A stretch of DNA of 64,000 nucleotides. Source: CAXXHQ01 sp963665265. GTDB taxonomy: Bacteria; Planctomycetota; Planctomycetia; Pirellulales; Thermoguttaceae. The notes under the pieces are model-generated. The model was not told where the DNA came from. It was given only the letters and a program-made list of their open reading frames with translations, and did not search any database. Both the position numbers and the translations under genes were made by a program. The stretch is from assembly GCA_963665265.2 (NCBI GenBank), contig OY762224.2:2232001-2296000 (forward strand), given 5' to 3'. Below are positions 16,486-24,999 of this stretch, piece after piece (the stretch's first letter is position 1; each line of letters begins with the position of its first letter).

Positions 16486-17538
16486 ATGGCATTTACGATG
16501 ACACTTTGGCGTGTTAGTGAGCAAAAGTTGACGGAGTTACCAAAACTCCGTTTGGATAGTGAAGATCGCTTAGAAGCATGGATCGAGCAGGACGTTAGCC
16601 TGCTTGGCATGGACCTGTTGATTATAGGGCGACAAGTACGAACTCAATTTGGCGGTTGGATTGACTTGGTGGCGATCGATTCCGAGGGGGATTTACTTAT
16701 TATAGAATTAAAGAAAGATAAGACGCCTCGGGAAGTTGTCGCCCAGGTCTTGGATTACGCCTCATGGATCAGCAGTTTGTCTCCGAAAGAAATTGACGAA
16801 TGCGCTTCCGCGTACCTTAAAAAACCTCTGGCGGAGGCTTTTAGGGAACGCTTTGAAATTGCTATCCCTGATAATGTCAACGCCAGTCATCGGATGTTAA
16901 TTGTCGCCTCAGAACTGGATGACTCGTCGGAACGAATTATACAGTATCTTGCTTCTGCATGTTCGCTCGACATCAACGTGGTTTTCTTTACCTGTTTTCA
17001 AAACAACGGTATCGAACTTGTCGGTCGCTCGTGGTTGATGGACCCAGAAGAAGTTGAAGAACGTTCGGACTCGCGTCGCAAAGTGCCGTGGTCGGGCTTT
17101 TGGTTTATAAACGTGGGAGAAAATGAGCATAGAAACTGGGATGATCGCATTAAGTATGGCTTTTTGAGCGCAGGCGGGGGCAAGGTTTACAGCGATTCGC
17201 TGAAAAAATTAAAACCCGGGGATAAAATATTCGCCTATATCAAGCAATTCGGTTACGTCGGCTTTGGAACTATAACGGAGGCTGCCGTTATGGCAAAGGA
17301 TTTTCTGGTAGGCGACCGGCGGCTTTTTGATCTCCCTCTACAATCGGCTATGCATTACAGTTCGGACGACCCAACAATGTCGGAGTGGGTAGTTGGAGTC
17401 AAATGGCACAAAACATTCTCGCGAGAAGAAGCTAAGCGTTTCCCAGGAGCATTTGCTAATCAGAACGTTGTCTGCAAACTGCGAGAGGAGAGAACTTTAG
17501 CGTTTGTTAAGAATGAATTTGGCGTTGTCGAAGGTTAG
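16486..17538 (+). CDS. NucS/DUF91-like PD-(D/E)XK nuclease fused to a PUA/EVE-like domain
   Basis: The protein has 350 residues. Its N-terminal domain (to about 190) is the NucS-type nuclease fold: helix ...SEDRLEAWIEQDVSLLG with the early Glu, then GGWIDLVAID (Asp60), DLLIIELKKDKT (Glu74, Lys76), then the helix VVAQVLDYASWISSL with the Gln and Tyr typical of the family. The C-terminal domain (about 205-345: PWSGFWFINVGENEHRNWD, LKKLKPGDKIFAYIKQFGYVGFGTI) has the beta pattern of PUA/ASCH/EVE domains that read modified bases in nucleic acid. A nuclease joined to a modified-base reader suggests modification-dependent DNA cleavage (inference). It is the first gene of a plus-strand operon; the next starts 48 bases on. 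Confidence 0.8.
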   Translation: MAFTMTLWRVSEQKLTELPKLRLDSEDRLEAWIEQDVSLLGMDLLIIGRQVRTQFGGWIDLVAIDSEGDLLIIELKKDKTPREVVAQVLDYASWISSLSPKEIDECASAYLKKPLAEAFRERFEIAIPDNVNASHRMLIVASELDDSSERIIQYLASACSLDINVVFFTCFQNNGIELVGRSWLMDPEEVEERSDSRRKVPWSGFWFINVGENEHRNWDDRIKYGFLSAGGGKVYSDSLKKLKPGDKIFAYIKQFGYVGFGTITEAAVMAKDFLVGDRRLFDLPLQSAMHYSSDDPTMSEWVVGVKWHKTFSREEAKRFPGAFANQNVVCKLREERTLAFVKNEFGVVEG

Positions 17539-17586
17539 CAAATTGCGGGACGGCAAACAAATCCCGGCATCTATAAGGAAACAAGA

Positions 17587-18456
17587 ATGCGGTTGTGGAC
17601 GTATCAAGCCCCGAACTTTTCATTAACAAACGGTGTATATGAACCAAAGGAGTCTCGAAACTATCTCAACTATTCCGACGCCTATCACGAGCTTTGGAAT
17701 CGAGTAGAGACAAATGGCCTGATCTGGTGCTGCAACTCACGCGATGGCTGGCGTCGCAAGGGTGGTTATTGGGAGTGGGAATTGGATGTGCCCGAATCGG
17801 AAATTTTTAGGGTTGTTGACGAGGGTGTTTGGGGCAAAATTCGCGTTGGCAAAATTGCGAAATCAAGACATTTGTGGGACTCTGTTTTTCTCAACGACCC
17901 GACTTCATCTAATGTCAGTGTTCTGTTGAAATTTCCTCTTGAAGCTTCTTGGGGAAAGCCTGTCAGGGATTACCAGAATCTTGGGCGTCATGAATTCATT
18001 CAATCATTGATTAACGGATTTTGGGAAGGGTTTTCTGATAAAGCTGCACAAACGCCGCCGAAAATTCAAGCGGCTTGGAACGCTTACACCAGAACCGACA
18101 TGCTGCCGACGGCATGGCGAAAGATGCGCGGTGTTTACTTGCTTCTGGACGAACTCGACGGCTGTTTCCGCGTCCTACGGATCGGCGTCACGGGGACAAC
18201 GTTCGCAGAGCGGTTGAAAAAGTACAATTTCCCCCGGACAGGGAAGGATGTTCAGTACCACTCGCAAGAGCATGGATGGCAACATTGGTTCGATTACAGG
18301 TGGGTAGACATAATTCCGCTTAGTTCTGAAGTGTATCCGAGCTTTATCGCCAAGGCATTGGAAACATTTTTACTTACCAAACTTTTCCCGCGACACAATA
18401 CCCAAGAAGTTCCCGTTGAGCTTCAAAATGCCCCTGTGTTGATGTTTCCAAGTTAA
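17587..18456 (+). CDS. GIY-YIG-like protein with an unassigned N-terminal domain
   Basis: The start ATG at 17587 has the RBS AAGGAA. The protein has 289 residues. Residues 1 to about 165 form an aromatic-rich domain (NGLIWCCNSRDGW, GYWEWELDVP, WGKIRVGKI) that I cannot assign. Residues 180-275 read as a divergent GIY-YIG domain: RGVYLLLDELDG for the GIY strand, RVLRIGVTGTTFAERLKKY in place of YIG and its Arg helix, and IAKALETFLLTKLFPRHN. The last carries the Glu (259) and Pro...Asn ending that closes GIY-YIG nuclease domains. Tyr of the YIG motif is replaced (RIG). Probably a nuclease, but the assignment rests on motifs. It is 3 bases from the next gene, so translation is likely coupled. Confidence 0.6.
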   Translation: MRLWTYQAPNFSLTNGVYEPKESRNYLNYSDAYHELWNRVETNGLIWCCNSRDGWRRKGGYWEWELDVPESEIFRVVDEGVWGKIRVGKIAKSRHLWDSVFLNDPTSSNVSVLLKFPLEASWGKPVRDYQNLGRHEFIQSLINGFWEGFSDKAAQTPPKIQAAWNAYTRTDMLPTAWRKMRGVYLLLDELDGCFRVLRIGVTGTTFAERLKKYNFPRTGKDVQYHSQEHGWQHWFDYRWVDIIPLSSEVYPSFIAKALETFLLTKLFPRHNTQEVPVELQNAPVLMFPS

Positions 18457-18459
18457 GCC

Positions 18460-19347
18460 ATGAAACGAGAAAAAGCAACTGAGAAGTTACTGCGAATGTG
18501 CCGCACAATCGAGGCCGGAGGGTTTCCGGTCGCGGTCAAGGCGTTTTACGTGTTCGGCTCCTACGCTCGCGGAGCTTTGGAACCGCACGACCTGGACGTG
18601 ATCCTCATTTACGAAAAGCCGAGCAAAGAGGACTGGCAACGGTTTGAAGAGCGGCTTCTAGCTGAGGGCCGGTATGATTCGGAAATTGCTCCCGCCATCG
18701 CATTTAGTCGATGGATGCGTGATCCGCTCAAGAAGCGCGGAGAGCGGGTTGATATACTTCTCGACCACTCGTTTGAGACGTTTGAGGATTGGTCGGTAGC
18801 GAAGGGCGCCATTTTGTTATGGTCGCCGGAGTCTCCAAATTTTGAAGAAAAGATCGCCGCTATATTGCCGGACCCCAAGGCAGGGCGTTTTGAACGCAAC
18901 TATTTGTGCGACATAAGACGAGTGCATTCCAACTTTGCCGACATGACTGAGATCACTGAGCTTGTCGGGCGGGGAGCTATCAAGCTCACGCGAATTCCAG
19001 TTGAAACAATTGATCTTCGGCTAAACGCTTTCCATAAGCGGGAACTTGAAATCTCGATAAGCCTCCAATGTTGGAGTAAAAAGACCGCAGAGGTCGCGGC
19101 TTACGCTATGTGGTGGCTACAGCAACGCCGAAAGAAATTTCCGGCGTTTGAAAACGAGACTAGGTTCTTCATCAAACCGTATTACGTTGATTTCGGGAAG
19201 CCGTTTCTGTCGCGAGTGGCTTGGCGGTTCAGCCACGCAGCCGTTAAGGAGCAGTGCTTGATTCCCCATTTTCGGGCAAAGGGGCCGAATGAGCTTCTGG
19301 TTTTTGAGCGGGGGCCTTCTTGGGCGAAGAAGCCAGCCGAAGAATGA
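18460..19347 (+). CDS. Nucleotidyltransferase-fold protein (MNT-like) with helical C-terminal domain
   Basis: The protein has 295 residues, beginning 3 bases after the GIY-YIG-like gene. Residues 27-102 carry the pol-beta-type nucleotidyltransferase signature FYVFGSYARGALEPHDLDVILIY: Gly33-Ser34 and the metal-binding Asp44 and Asp46. A third Asp (98) sits in ERVDILLD. This is the GSx10DxD pattern of MNT proteins and minimal nucleotidyltransferases. The remaining 190 residues are helical, with a basic WWLQQRRKKFPAF segment, and unassigned. MNT proteins are often antitoxins that AMPylate HEPN toxins, or components of phage-defence loci. Here it closes an operon with two nuclease-like genes, next to the island-end tRNA fragment. 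Confidence 0.78.
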   Translation: MKREKATEKLLRMCRTIEAGGFPVAVKAFYVFGSYARGALEPHDLDVILIYEKPSKEDWQRFEERLLAEGRYDSEIAPAIAFSRWMRDPLKKRGERVDILLDHSFETFEDWSVAKGAILLWSPESPNFEEKIAAILPDPKAGRFERNYLCDIRRVHSNFADMTEITELVGRGAIKLTRIPVETIDLRLNAFHKRELEISISLQCWSKKTAEVAAYAMWWLQQRRKKFPAFENETRFFIKPYYVDFGKPFLSRVAWRFSHAAVKEQCLIPHFRAKGPNELLVFERGPSWAKKPAEE

Positions 19348-19698
19348 AAATTGTTACGACACCTGCACACCCGGCAAACCACTTCGGTTTTCTAAGGACC
19401 GAAGGAGAAAATTAAGGAAAAATCACGATACCGGAAACGGGTGTAGAGGGACGTTCTGGGACGCCTTCGGCTACACCCGTCGAATCGCGTAAGTTGTTAC
19501 GCAACAACGTAAATCGAAAAATGACAAGTGTTTACACAAACCACCCACACTACGTAAAATTCAATCTACGGAACCGAAGGTTACTGGTTCGAGTCCAGTG
19601 AGGTGTATTTTTTATTTCTTGCGGGCAAAGCGATTAACAGAGAATTCGCAGCCATTGCTGACGTTTCAAGAGCGTCGAGCGGCGGCGCATGCTTTTCG
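19348..19698. other. Intergenic region containing the island end
   Basis: 351 bases after the nucleotidyltransferase gene and before the convergent minus-strand membrane gene. It contains a short inverted repeat (GTTGTT ACGC AACAAC at about 19493-19508) and the tRNA-Arg 3' remnant. No gene is visible. Confidence 0.5.
19566..19607 (+). repeat. 3' part of tRNA-Arg(ACG): probable attachment (att) site of an integrated element
   Basis: Anticodon loop CTACGGA (anticodon ACG) followed by ACCGA (3' strand of the anticodon stem), a variable loop, and a perfect T arm: ACTGG, loop TTCGAGT, CCAGT. It then ends with the acceptor strand GAGGTGT and discriminator A. Upstream, the bases that should pair with ACCGA read TCAAT instead of TCGGT, and there is no D arm or 5' acceptor strand. 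Only the 3' part of the tRNA is present, starting at the anticodon loop. That is the usual core of phage or island integration into a tRNA gene. Confidence 0.78.
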
Positions 19699-21366
19699 TT
19701 AAGACACGGGCTGGTCGGAGCCGTTCAGCAGTCGTTTCATCCTCATTGCGACGGCGAGTAATATTCCCCAAACTAAAACGACGGCTAGAAACGGGCCGTT
19801 TTCAAAAAAGAGATACGCCCAAAGCAAAAACGCGAGATTAGCGAGAATGGCGAGAGTTTTTTCCGCTAAGAACGTCGCGAGTAGCGCTAAGGCGAGAACG
19901 TACAGCAATGACGCGCTCGTGGGAAACAATGTCGTACAGGGAGGGAAGCAATAGGACGTCGCTGCGAGGAGCAGGTAGCACGCGATGAAGATGCCGAGGA
20001 ATTTCGCCGCCTGTGCCGTATGCGGCGAACGGAGTTCCTTTTGCATGCGGCGCGAGGCGAAGAAACCGACTCCCGCCGCTCCGATTAGGAAGACGCCAGG
20101 GGAAAGAAAAACGTTATAGCAGGCCGCGAAGGGATTTAGGCCGGCGGTGAAGGGAGACAGAGATTCCTGGAAATTGCGCACTTTTAGATCTACGATTTCA
20201 CCCCACGACATATTTTTGTAGCTTGCTTTAAACGCCTGCCAATCAGAGGGGGAGTTGAAGAAGACCTCCGAATTCTTTGCATTCGTGAAAAGATATCGCA
20301 CCAACGAAGGATGCGGCTCTTCGTAAATTTTCTTCGGAACGTACCAACTCGCAAGAATAATGGCGACAATTCCTCCGCAAACGAGTAGTTCTCGGACTCG
20401 AATTTCCTTCTTAATTATGAGAAGGAGCAAAAGAAACGGCACGGTCATGACGTTCGCTAAATGATTCAAAAGCGAAAAGCCGACGAACGTTGCGGAAAGT
20501 AATATCGTCCATTTTCCCAGCGATTCACGGAGTCGGTAGCGCGGATCGGCCAGCAATAGGCCCAGTATCATGTAGGTCGCTCCCGGCATTTTCGGCCAGC
20601 AGTAGGTCGTGTTCACGAAGAACAGCGGTCCGAAGGCGAGCAGGATAATTAAATAGTACGTTTTCTTGCGACTTAGATTGAACGCTCGTAAAAAGCTCCA
20701 TACTGCGGGAATCCAACCTGCGCAACAGAACACGGCCGTCCCGAGGAATTGCGGAATCGACACGGAGCGTTTCGGTTTTCTAAAAGCCTTATAGGGCGTT
20801 TTCAGCATAAACGCCGTTCCGCCGATGACGGGAGGACGATCCGATACGCTTGTTTTGTAAGGACAGAGCGTCCAATTCCAAGGCGAATCGCATTCTCCGT
20901 AGAGCCATTGGATTAAATAATCTGACGCGCCCACTGAGGCTTTTTTTACGATCAAATAATCGATGATGCGTTGATCTTGCGTGGGCGCGGGGCGATCTGA
21001 CGCATACGGCAGCGCGATGGGCAGAAGAAAAATCAGTGGGAGGGAGAACGTCAACGCCGCTTGCCATTTCGCCTCGTCGTCTTCCAGGAAGAGTATTTTT
21101 TTCAATTTTACCGCTTGATAGACTAACGCCGCAGCTAACGCCGCAAAGAGCGCCGAGGATAGAATCACGCCGATTCGCAAATTGAACTTATAAGCCCAAA
21201 AAAAGAAATACCCAATAATCGGAACGAGATGAAAGGCGATCGCGAAGCGAAACGCGGCGGGAATTCTTGCGTGAAACGCCTTCGATTCCAAAAATCGCAA
21301 GACGAGATCGCCGAGCGTTAAAAGGAGAACGCCTATAACGATAAACCAAAGAAAAGTGAATGCCAT
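19699..21366 (-). CDS. Polytopic membrane protein, glycosyltransferase-like (GT-C type)
   Basis: About 555 residues with roughly 11-13 hydrophobic helices (FTFLWFIVIGVLLLTLGDL at the start, AILANLAFLLWAYLFF near the end). The order of loops and helices resembles GT-C membrane glycosyltransferases or related polymerases of surface glycans, but no conserved motif confirms it. I chose the ATG at 21366; a GTG at 21384 also fits. It is the last gene of a four-gene minus-strand operon (radical SAM, GT2, methyltransferase, this gene), 77 bases after the methyltransferase. This supports a role in building or moving a lipid-linked glycan. Confidence 0.7.
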   Translation of the reverse strand: MAFTFLWFIVIGVLLLTLGDLVLRFLESKAFHARIPAAFRFAIAFHLVPIIGYFFFWAYKFNLRIGVILSSALFAALAAALVYQAVKLKKILFLEDDEAKWQAALTFSLPLIFLLPIALPYASDRPAPTQDQRIIDYLIVKKASVGASDYLIQWLYGECDSPWNWTLCPYKTSVSDRPPVIGGTAFMLKTPYKAFRKPKRSVSIPQFLGTAVFCCAGWIPAVWSFLRAFNLSRKKTYYLIILLAFGPLFFVNTTYCWPKMPGATYMILGLLLADPRYRLRESLGKWTILLSATFVGFSLLNHLANVMTVPFLLLLLIIKKEIRVRELLVCGGIVAIILASWYVPKKIYEEPHPSLVRYLFTNAKNSEVFFNSPSDWQAFKASYKNMSWGEIVDLKVRNFQESLSPFTAGLNPFAACYNVFLSPGVFLIGAAGVGFFASRRMQKELRSPHTAQAAKFLGIFIACYLLLAATSYCFPPCTTLFPTSASLLYVLALALLATFLAEKTLAILANLAFLLWAYLFFENGPFLAVVLVWGILLAVAMRMKRLLNGSDQPVS

Positions 21367-21443
21367 GGATTTGGTTCCCGTCACTTATCGAGGCAGGGGC
21401 GGCGGCCGGTGACGGCCGCTTCGGCTTTTCGGTTCGATTGCCG

Positions 21444-22253
21444 TCATTTTTTTCTGCCGACGACGCTGACGTTCCAGCACATCCATTTTAGAAAGGGAAA
21501 GATCGTTAGCAGCGCCCGGTCGCAAAACTCCAACGGCGCATAGATCGGCTTCAACGCTTCATGCTCGTTGATGATTTTTTTCCAGTATCGTTCTTTGTTG
21601 GGATCGACGCGATCGATGAAAAAGAACTTCAGGAAGATGAAGAGAGTGAAAAACCAATAGCCGCTCGTTTTGCAATCGCCGAAATACTTTTGAACGACGG
21701 CCACGTCTTTTCGGCGAAGAGGACGTTCGTCCTCGGTTCGCACTTTCACGGCGATTTTTCGATACACGTTAATTAGCGGGTTATAGGCTAAAGGATCCCA
21801 AGCCGCGAAAACACCGCCGGGCTTAAGCAAGCGATAGGCTTCTTTCACGGTATTTTCGACGTTTACGTGGTGCAGTAGATTTGCCGCGTAAACTACGTCG
21901 AAGCTTTCGCTCGGCAGATTCGTTTCTTCCGCCGAGCACTGATGCGTTTTGACGGCGACGCCATGATGCTCCGCCGTTCGTCGCGCCAAGTCGAGCATTC
22001 CCGAGGAGAGATCCGTTGCCGTAACGTCGGCCCCTTGCGTAGCGAAGTAAACGGAAGCCTCGCCGCATCCGCATCCCAGCTCGACGACGCGTTTTCCTTT
22101 TAGGTCGCCTAATTCTTTAAGAATCGCGCGAGTTTCCGGCATGGTGCAAGCGCAAGCCAGCTCTTTCACTTGCACTGACGCTGGATCGACGGTTTTCGCC
22201 CAATCGTCGTGGAAAGATTCTTCCTTCTTCAGATGCTCGATAACGTCGTTCAT
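21444..22253 (-). CDS. SAM-dependent methyltransferase (class I, UbiE/Methyltransf_11-like)
   Basis: The ATG at 22253 has an AAGGA site upstream on the minus strand; the longer open frame to 22613 covers the neighbouring gene and is not used. The protein has 269 residues. Rossmann motif I is VVELGCGCGEASVYFA, motif II has DVTATDLSSGMLDLA, and motif III is SFDVVYAANLLHHV followed by RLLKPGGVFAAWDP. The C-terminal part (YWFFTLFIFLKFFFIDRV) is hydrophobic and may rest on the membrane, which suits a lipid or lipid-linked substrate. It lies between the GT2 gene and the membrane protein gene in one operon. Confidence 0.87.
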   Translation of the reverse strand: MNDVIEHLKKEESFHDDWAKTVDPASVQVKELACACTMPETRAILKELGDLKGKRVVELGCGCGEASVYFATQGADVTATDLSSGMLDLARRTAEHHGVAVKTHQCSAEETNLPSESFDVVYAANLLHHVNVENTVKEAYRLLKPGGVFAAWDPLAYNPLINVYRKIAVKVRTEDERPLRRKDVAVVQKYFGDCKTSGYWFFTLFIFLKFFFIDRVDPNKERYWKKIINEHEALKPIYAPLEFCDRALLTIFPFLKWMCWNVSVVGRKK

Positions 22254-22303
22254 AAATCCTTGTTCTTCCGGTCTAGATAGGGGCGAAATAATTTTCGCGT
22301 CGT

Positions 22304-23353
22304 TTAGGCCGCCTTCCGCTCGGAATCGGCGATCGTCATTTCGGTCTCCTGCATCCATTGTCCGTATCCTCGCCAACGCGGAAATGCGTTCAGATTCGCG
22401 CGGGACGCGTCCAGATTTCTTGTCTCTTTGATTAAGTAAATCGGTCGTCCTTTCGATTCCTCGAAAATTTTCGCGAGGTATTCGCCGATCACGCCGAGCA
22501 ACGAGGTTTGGATTCCGCCCATAAAGAGCATGATGCAAACTGTCGAAGCGTATCCGGGGATGAAAACGTCGGCGGAAAACAGTTTCCTGTAGAGAAACCA
22601 AAAGCCGAGGCAAGTCGCGATGAGTATGGCTGCGCCGCCCACGAAGGTGGCGATGCGTAAGGGGATGACGGAAAACGACAGGATCGCCGTGATCGCCAAT
22701 TGGATCATTTTTCGTAAATGGTATTTCGTCGTTCCGGCGCAGCGAGGTTCGCGTCGATATTCAAACGCTCCGCTCGAAAAGCCCAGCCAAGGCGCGAGAC
22801 CTCGCATGAAGCGATGTCGTTCGGGAAGGAGTCGCAGCGCATCGACGACTTCTTTGCGCATCAGTCGGAAATCGCCTGCGTCTTGCGGAATATCCACGTC
22901 GCAGAGTCGACTTAGCGCGCGATAAAATAGCTTGGCCGTTATTAGTTTGAAGGCGGTCTCGCCTTCGCGGCTCGTGCGTTTTCCGTAAACGATTTCATAG
23001 CCGCCGTTTCGAGCCATGAGAAGCATGTCGCGTAGCAGTTCCGGCGGATCCTGCAAATCGGCGTCGATCACCGCAGCCCAATCGCCGTCGGAGGCGTCGA
23101 CGCCCGCGGTAATCGCCATTTGATGCCCGAAATTGCGGCGGAATCGAATCGTTTTGCAAAAAGGAAAACGGCGGGCGGCTTCTTCGAGAATCGCAAAACT
23201 CTCGTCTTGCGAACCGTCATCCACGAAGATGAACGCGACGTCGACCAGATCCGTCATTTTTTCACGAAAAGAGAGAAGCCGATCAATGAGCGGAGCAATG
23301 CACGCATCTTCATTGAAAATCGGAATAATCACGTCGAGTCTTTCTCTCTTCAT
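22304..23353 (-). CDS. Family 2 glycosyltransferase with C-terminal membrane helices (GtrB/ArnC-like)
   Basis: I prefer the ATG at 23353, which has GAGG 7 bases upstream; the ATG at 23365 is an alternative. The protein is about 349 residues. The GT-A domain has LDVIIPIFNEDACIAPLID, FVDDGSQDESFAILEE, RNFGHQMAITAGVDAS and the metal site DADLQDPPELL. QDAGDFRLMRKEV and ERHRFMRGLAPWLGF are typical of undecaprenyl-phosphate glucosyl-/mannosyltransferases. Two C-terminal helices (IATFVGGAAILIATCLGF and TVCIMLFMGGIQTSLLGVIG) precede the conserved GEYLAKIFEESKGRPIY. Predicted product: an undecaprenyl-phosphate sugar. In the same operon as the methyltransferase and radical SAM genes. Confidence 0.88.
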   Translation of the reverse strand: MKRERLDVIIPIFNEDACIAPLIDRLLSFREKMTDLVDVAFIFVDDGSQDESFAILEEAARRFPFCKTIRFRRNFGHQMAITAGVDASDGDWAAVIDADLQDPPELLRDMLLMARNGGYEIVYGKRTSREGETAFKLITAKLFYRALSRLCDVDIPQDAGDFRLMRKEVVDALRLLPERHRFMRGLAPWLGFSSGAFEYRREPRCAGTTKYHLRKMIQLAITAILSFSVIPLRIATFVGGAAILIATCLGFWFLYRKLFSADVFIPGYASTVCIMLFMGGIQTSLLGVIGEYLAKIFEESKGRPIYLIKETRNLDASRANLNAFPRWRGYGQWMQETEMTIADSERKAA

Positions 23354-23427
23354 CGCCGACCTCATGTTCGTCGTTTTCGCGTTAGGTCCGTCAAAACCGT
23401 ATACATTTTAGTTGAGGAGAATCGCCG

Positions 23428-24633
23428 TCAGGCGACTGCGGGAACCAAACACTTTCCGTCCCGACGCGGTACGGAGCTTGGACGATGATATGCGGGATAT
23501 CGTCGTTTGATTTCTTCGATAAGCTGGAACAAAGCGTCGTCCTCCAACGGAAGATGTCGCTTGCGATCGCTTTTGAATTGCAAGACAATGCGTTCTTTCA
23601 ACGTCGAGAGGGATCGCGTCGTGAGCGTCATTTCCGGATAGCTGCCGAAGTTGCATCCGGGGCATTTTTCGGCAACTTCGCGCACTTGTTTTCGAAAGCT
23701 CGCCGACTTGAAAATTTTCGGGAAATTCGGGTCGTATACGTAAACGGCCTCGTTCAAATCGTGATCGCAACAAGGAGCGAATCGTCCGTCGGGCATGATC
23801 GCGAAATAAAGATTCGGAGTGTCGCAAACTCCGTTCTTTCGCCAAGTCGGCGCCTTACGACGAACGAAGCGGCGAATCGATTCGAGATAGTCGCCTGAAT
23901 CGAACAAAGGGGCGCCGTTTCGCTTCTTCGCGAGCAAACGATCGAGGAGTGCATCGACGCGGTCGCAGTCTTCGTTTGAAAACTCGAAATAGGGGTCGAA
24001 TCCGCGGAAGTGCATATTCGCACCCTGCGGGTTCGTATGCGCCGGCACGAGCGAAAGCTGCCAACCGAGTTCGCCCGCCAAATCCAAAACGGATTCCACG
24101 TGGTCTATGTTATAGGGCGATAAAACGCAGCCGAACGCGCAAACCGTGTCGGCAGGGGGGAATTCGCGGCTAATGCGACCGATAGTCCGAATAGCCTGCC
24201 GCCATGATCCTTGCACGCCATTCAAGTAATCCGAAATATCTTCGTCCAACGAATCCAGGCTTACGTTGATATCCCTGGCTCCGTAAGAGACGCACTTGAG
24301 CATTGCGTCGAACCGCTTTAATAGCCCGGCGGTCTGTAGCCGCACGTCGAGATCTCGCTGTTTGAATTGACGAACGATTTCGGCAATATCTTCGCGGAGG
24401 AACGGCTCGCCTCCGGTCAATAAAACGACTCCCGCGCCGATCGCTCTTAAATTGTCGGCGATCGCTTCAATTTTCGAGGCATCAAAAGGGACGACGTGTT
24501 CGTTCGATTCCACAATGTTGCACATCTTGCATCGAAGGTGGCAACGTTTGGAGACGTAGAACTGAATATAGAACGGCGAGTTCTTCGTCAAAATCGCCTT
24601 GGCGATACTTAACTTCGTTTGAAAACTAAACAT
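23428..24633 (-). CDS. Radical SAM protein with SPASM-type C-terminal cysteines
   Basis: The protein has 401 residues. The radical SAM cluster motif is CHLRCKMCN (CxxxCxxC) near residue 32, followed by GVVLLTGGEPFLREDI, the glycine-rich SAM-binding strand. The C-terminal region has further cysteines in FAIMPDGRFAPCCDHD and AEKCPGCNFGSYPE, as in SPASM/Twitch-domain proteins that hold auxiliary 4Fe-4S clusters. It is the first gene of the operon with a GtrB-like glycosyltransferase, a methyltransferase and a membrane protein. The family includes enzymes of sugar, lipid and peptide modification; the substrate cannot be told here. Confidence 0.87.
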   Translation of the reverse strand: MFSFQTKLSIAKAILTKNSPFYIQFYVSKRCHLRCKMCNIVESNEHVVPFDASKIEAIADNLRAIGAGVVLLTGGEPFLREDIAEIVRQFKQRDLDVRLQTAGLLKRFDAMLKCVSYGARDINVSLDSLDEDISDYLNGVQGSWRQAIRTIGRISREFPPADTVCAFGCVLSPYNIDHVESVLDLAGELGWQLSLVPAHTNPQGANMHFRGFDPYFEFSNEDCDRVDALLDRLLAKKRNGAPLFDSGDYLESIRRFVRRKAPTWRKNGVCDTPNLYFAIMPDGRFAPCCDHDLNEAVYVYDPNFPKIFKSASFRKQVREVAEKCPGCNFGSYPEMTLTTRSLSTLKERIVLQFKSDRKRHLPLEDDALFQLIEEIKRRYPAYHRPSSVPRRDGKCLVPAVA

Positions 24634-24999
24634 AGGAACGGACTTTCGCTTCCCTAAACGGCCAAAAACAACCGTCGCTAAGGTACACCAAGGTTCCTAA
24701 ACCTCCAATAGCAATCACTATCCATCGCTTTTCGTCGAGCTTTCCGAGGGAGCGGAGCAGAGCAAATCAGATAGATTGAAAGGCAACCGCGATCCCCGCT
24801 GACGGGGAAGGACCGGGCGATTTATTCAGCTCAACGCTTCAGGGCTTCGGGCTAGAGATCCTGCTGAGGTTTGCGTTTTGGGACAGATTTCCTCAAAAAC
24901 CTGCTTATCTTGGGAAAACTCGGTCTGCGAGAAATGGTCGAAAAACCCGCAACACCCGAATATGAATTTACATAAAGCCCTGAGCGGCTGCGTTCATTG
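24634..24999. other. Non-coding stretch flanking the IS110 remnant
   Basis: 366 bases. It holds the upstream region of the radical SAM operon and, on the right, the 3' flank of the decayed IS110 element. A small frame at 24852-25106 shares only out-of-frame sequence with the transposase remnant. No gene seen. If the element was once active, its non-coding RNA end would be here or at the other flank. Confidence 0.4.

Noticed and set aside
19566..19607. Complete tRNA gene
   Set aside because: No D arm, no 5' acceptor strand, and the 5' half of the anticodon stem does not pair, so it is only the 3' part.
22254..22613. N-terminal extension of the methyltransferase frame
   Set aside because: It overlaps the end of the glycosyltransferase gene and has no family sequence; the ATG at 22253 has a ribosome-binding site.
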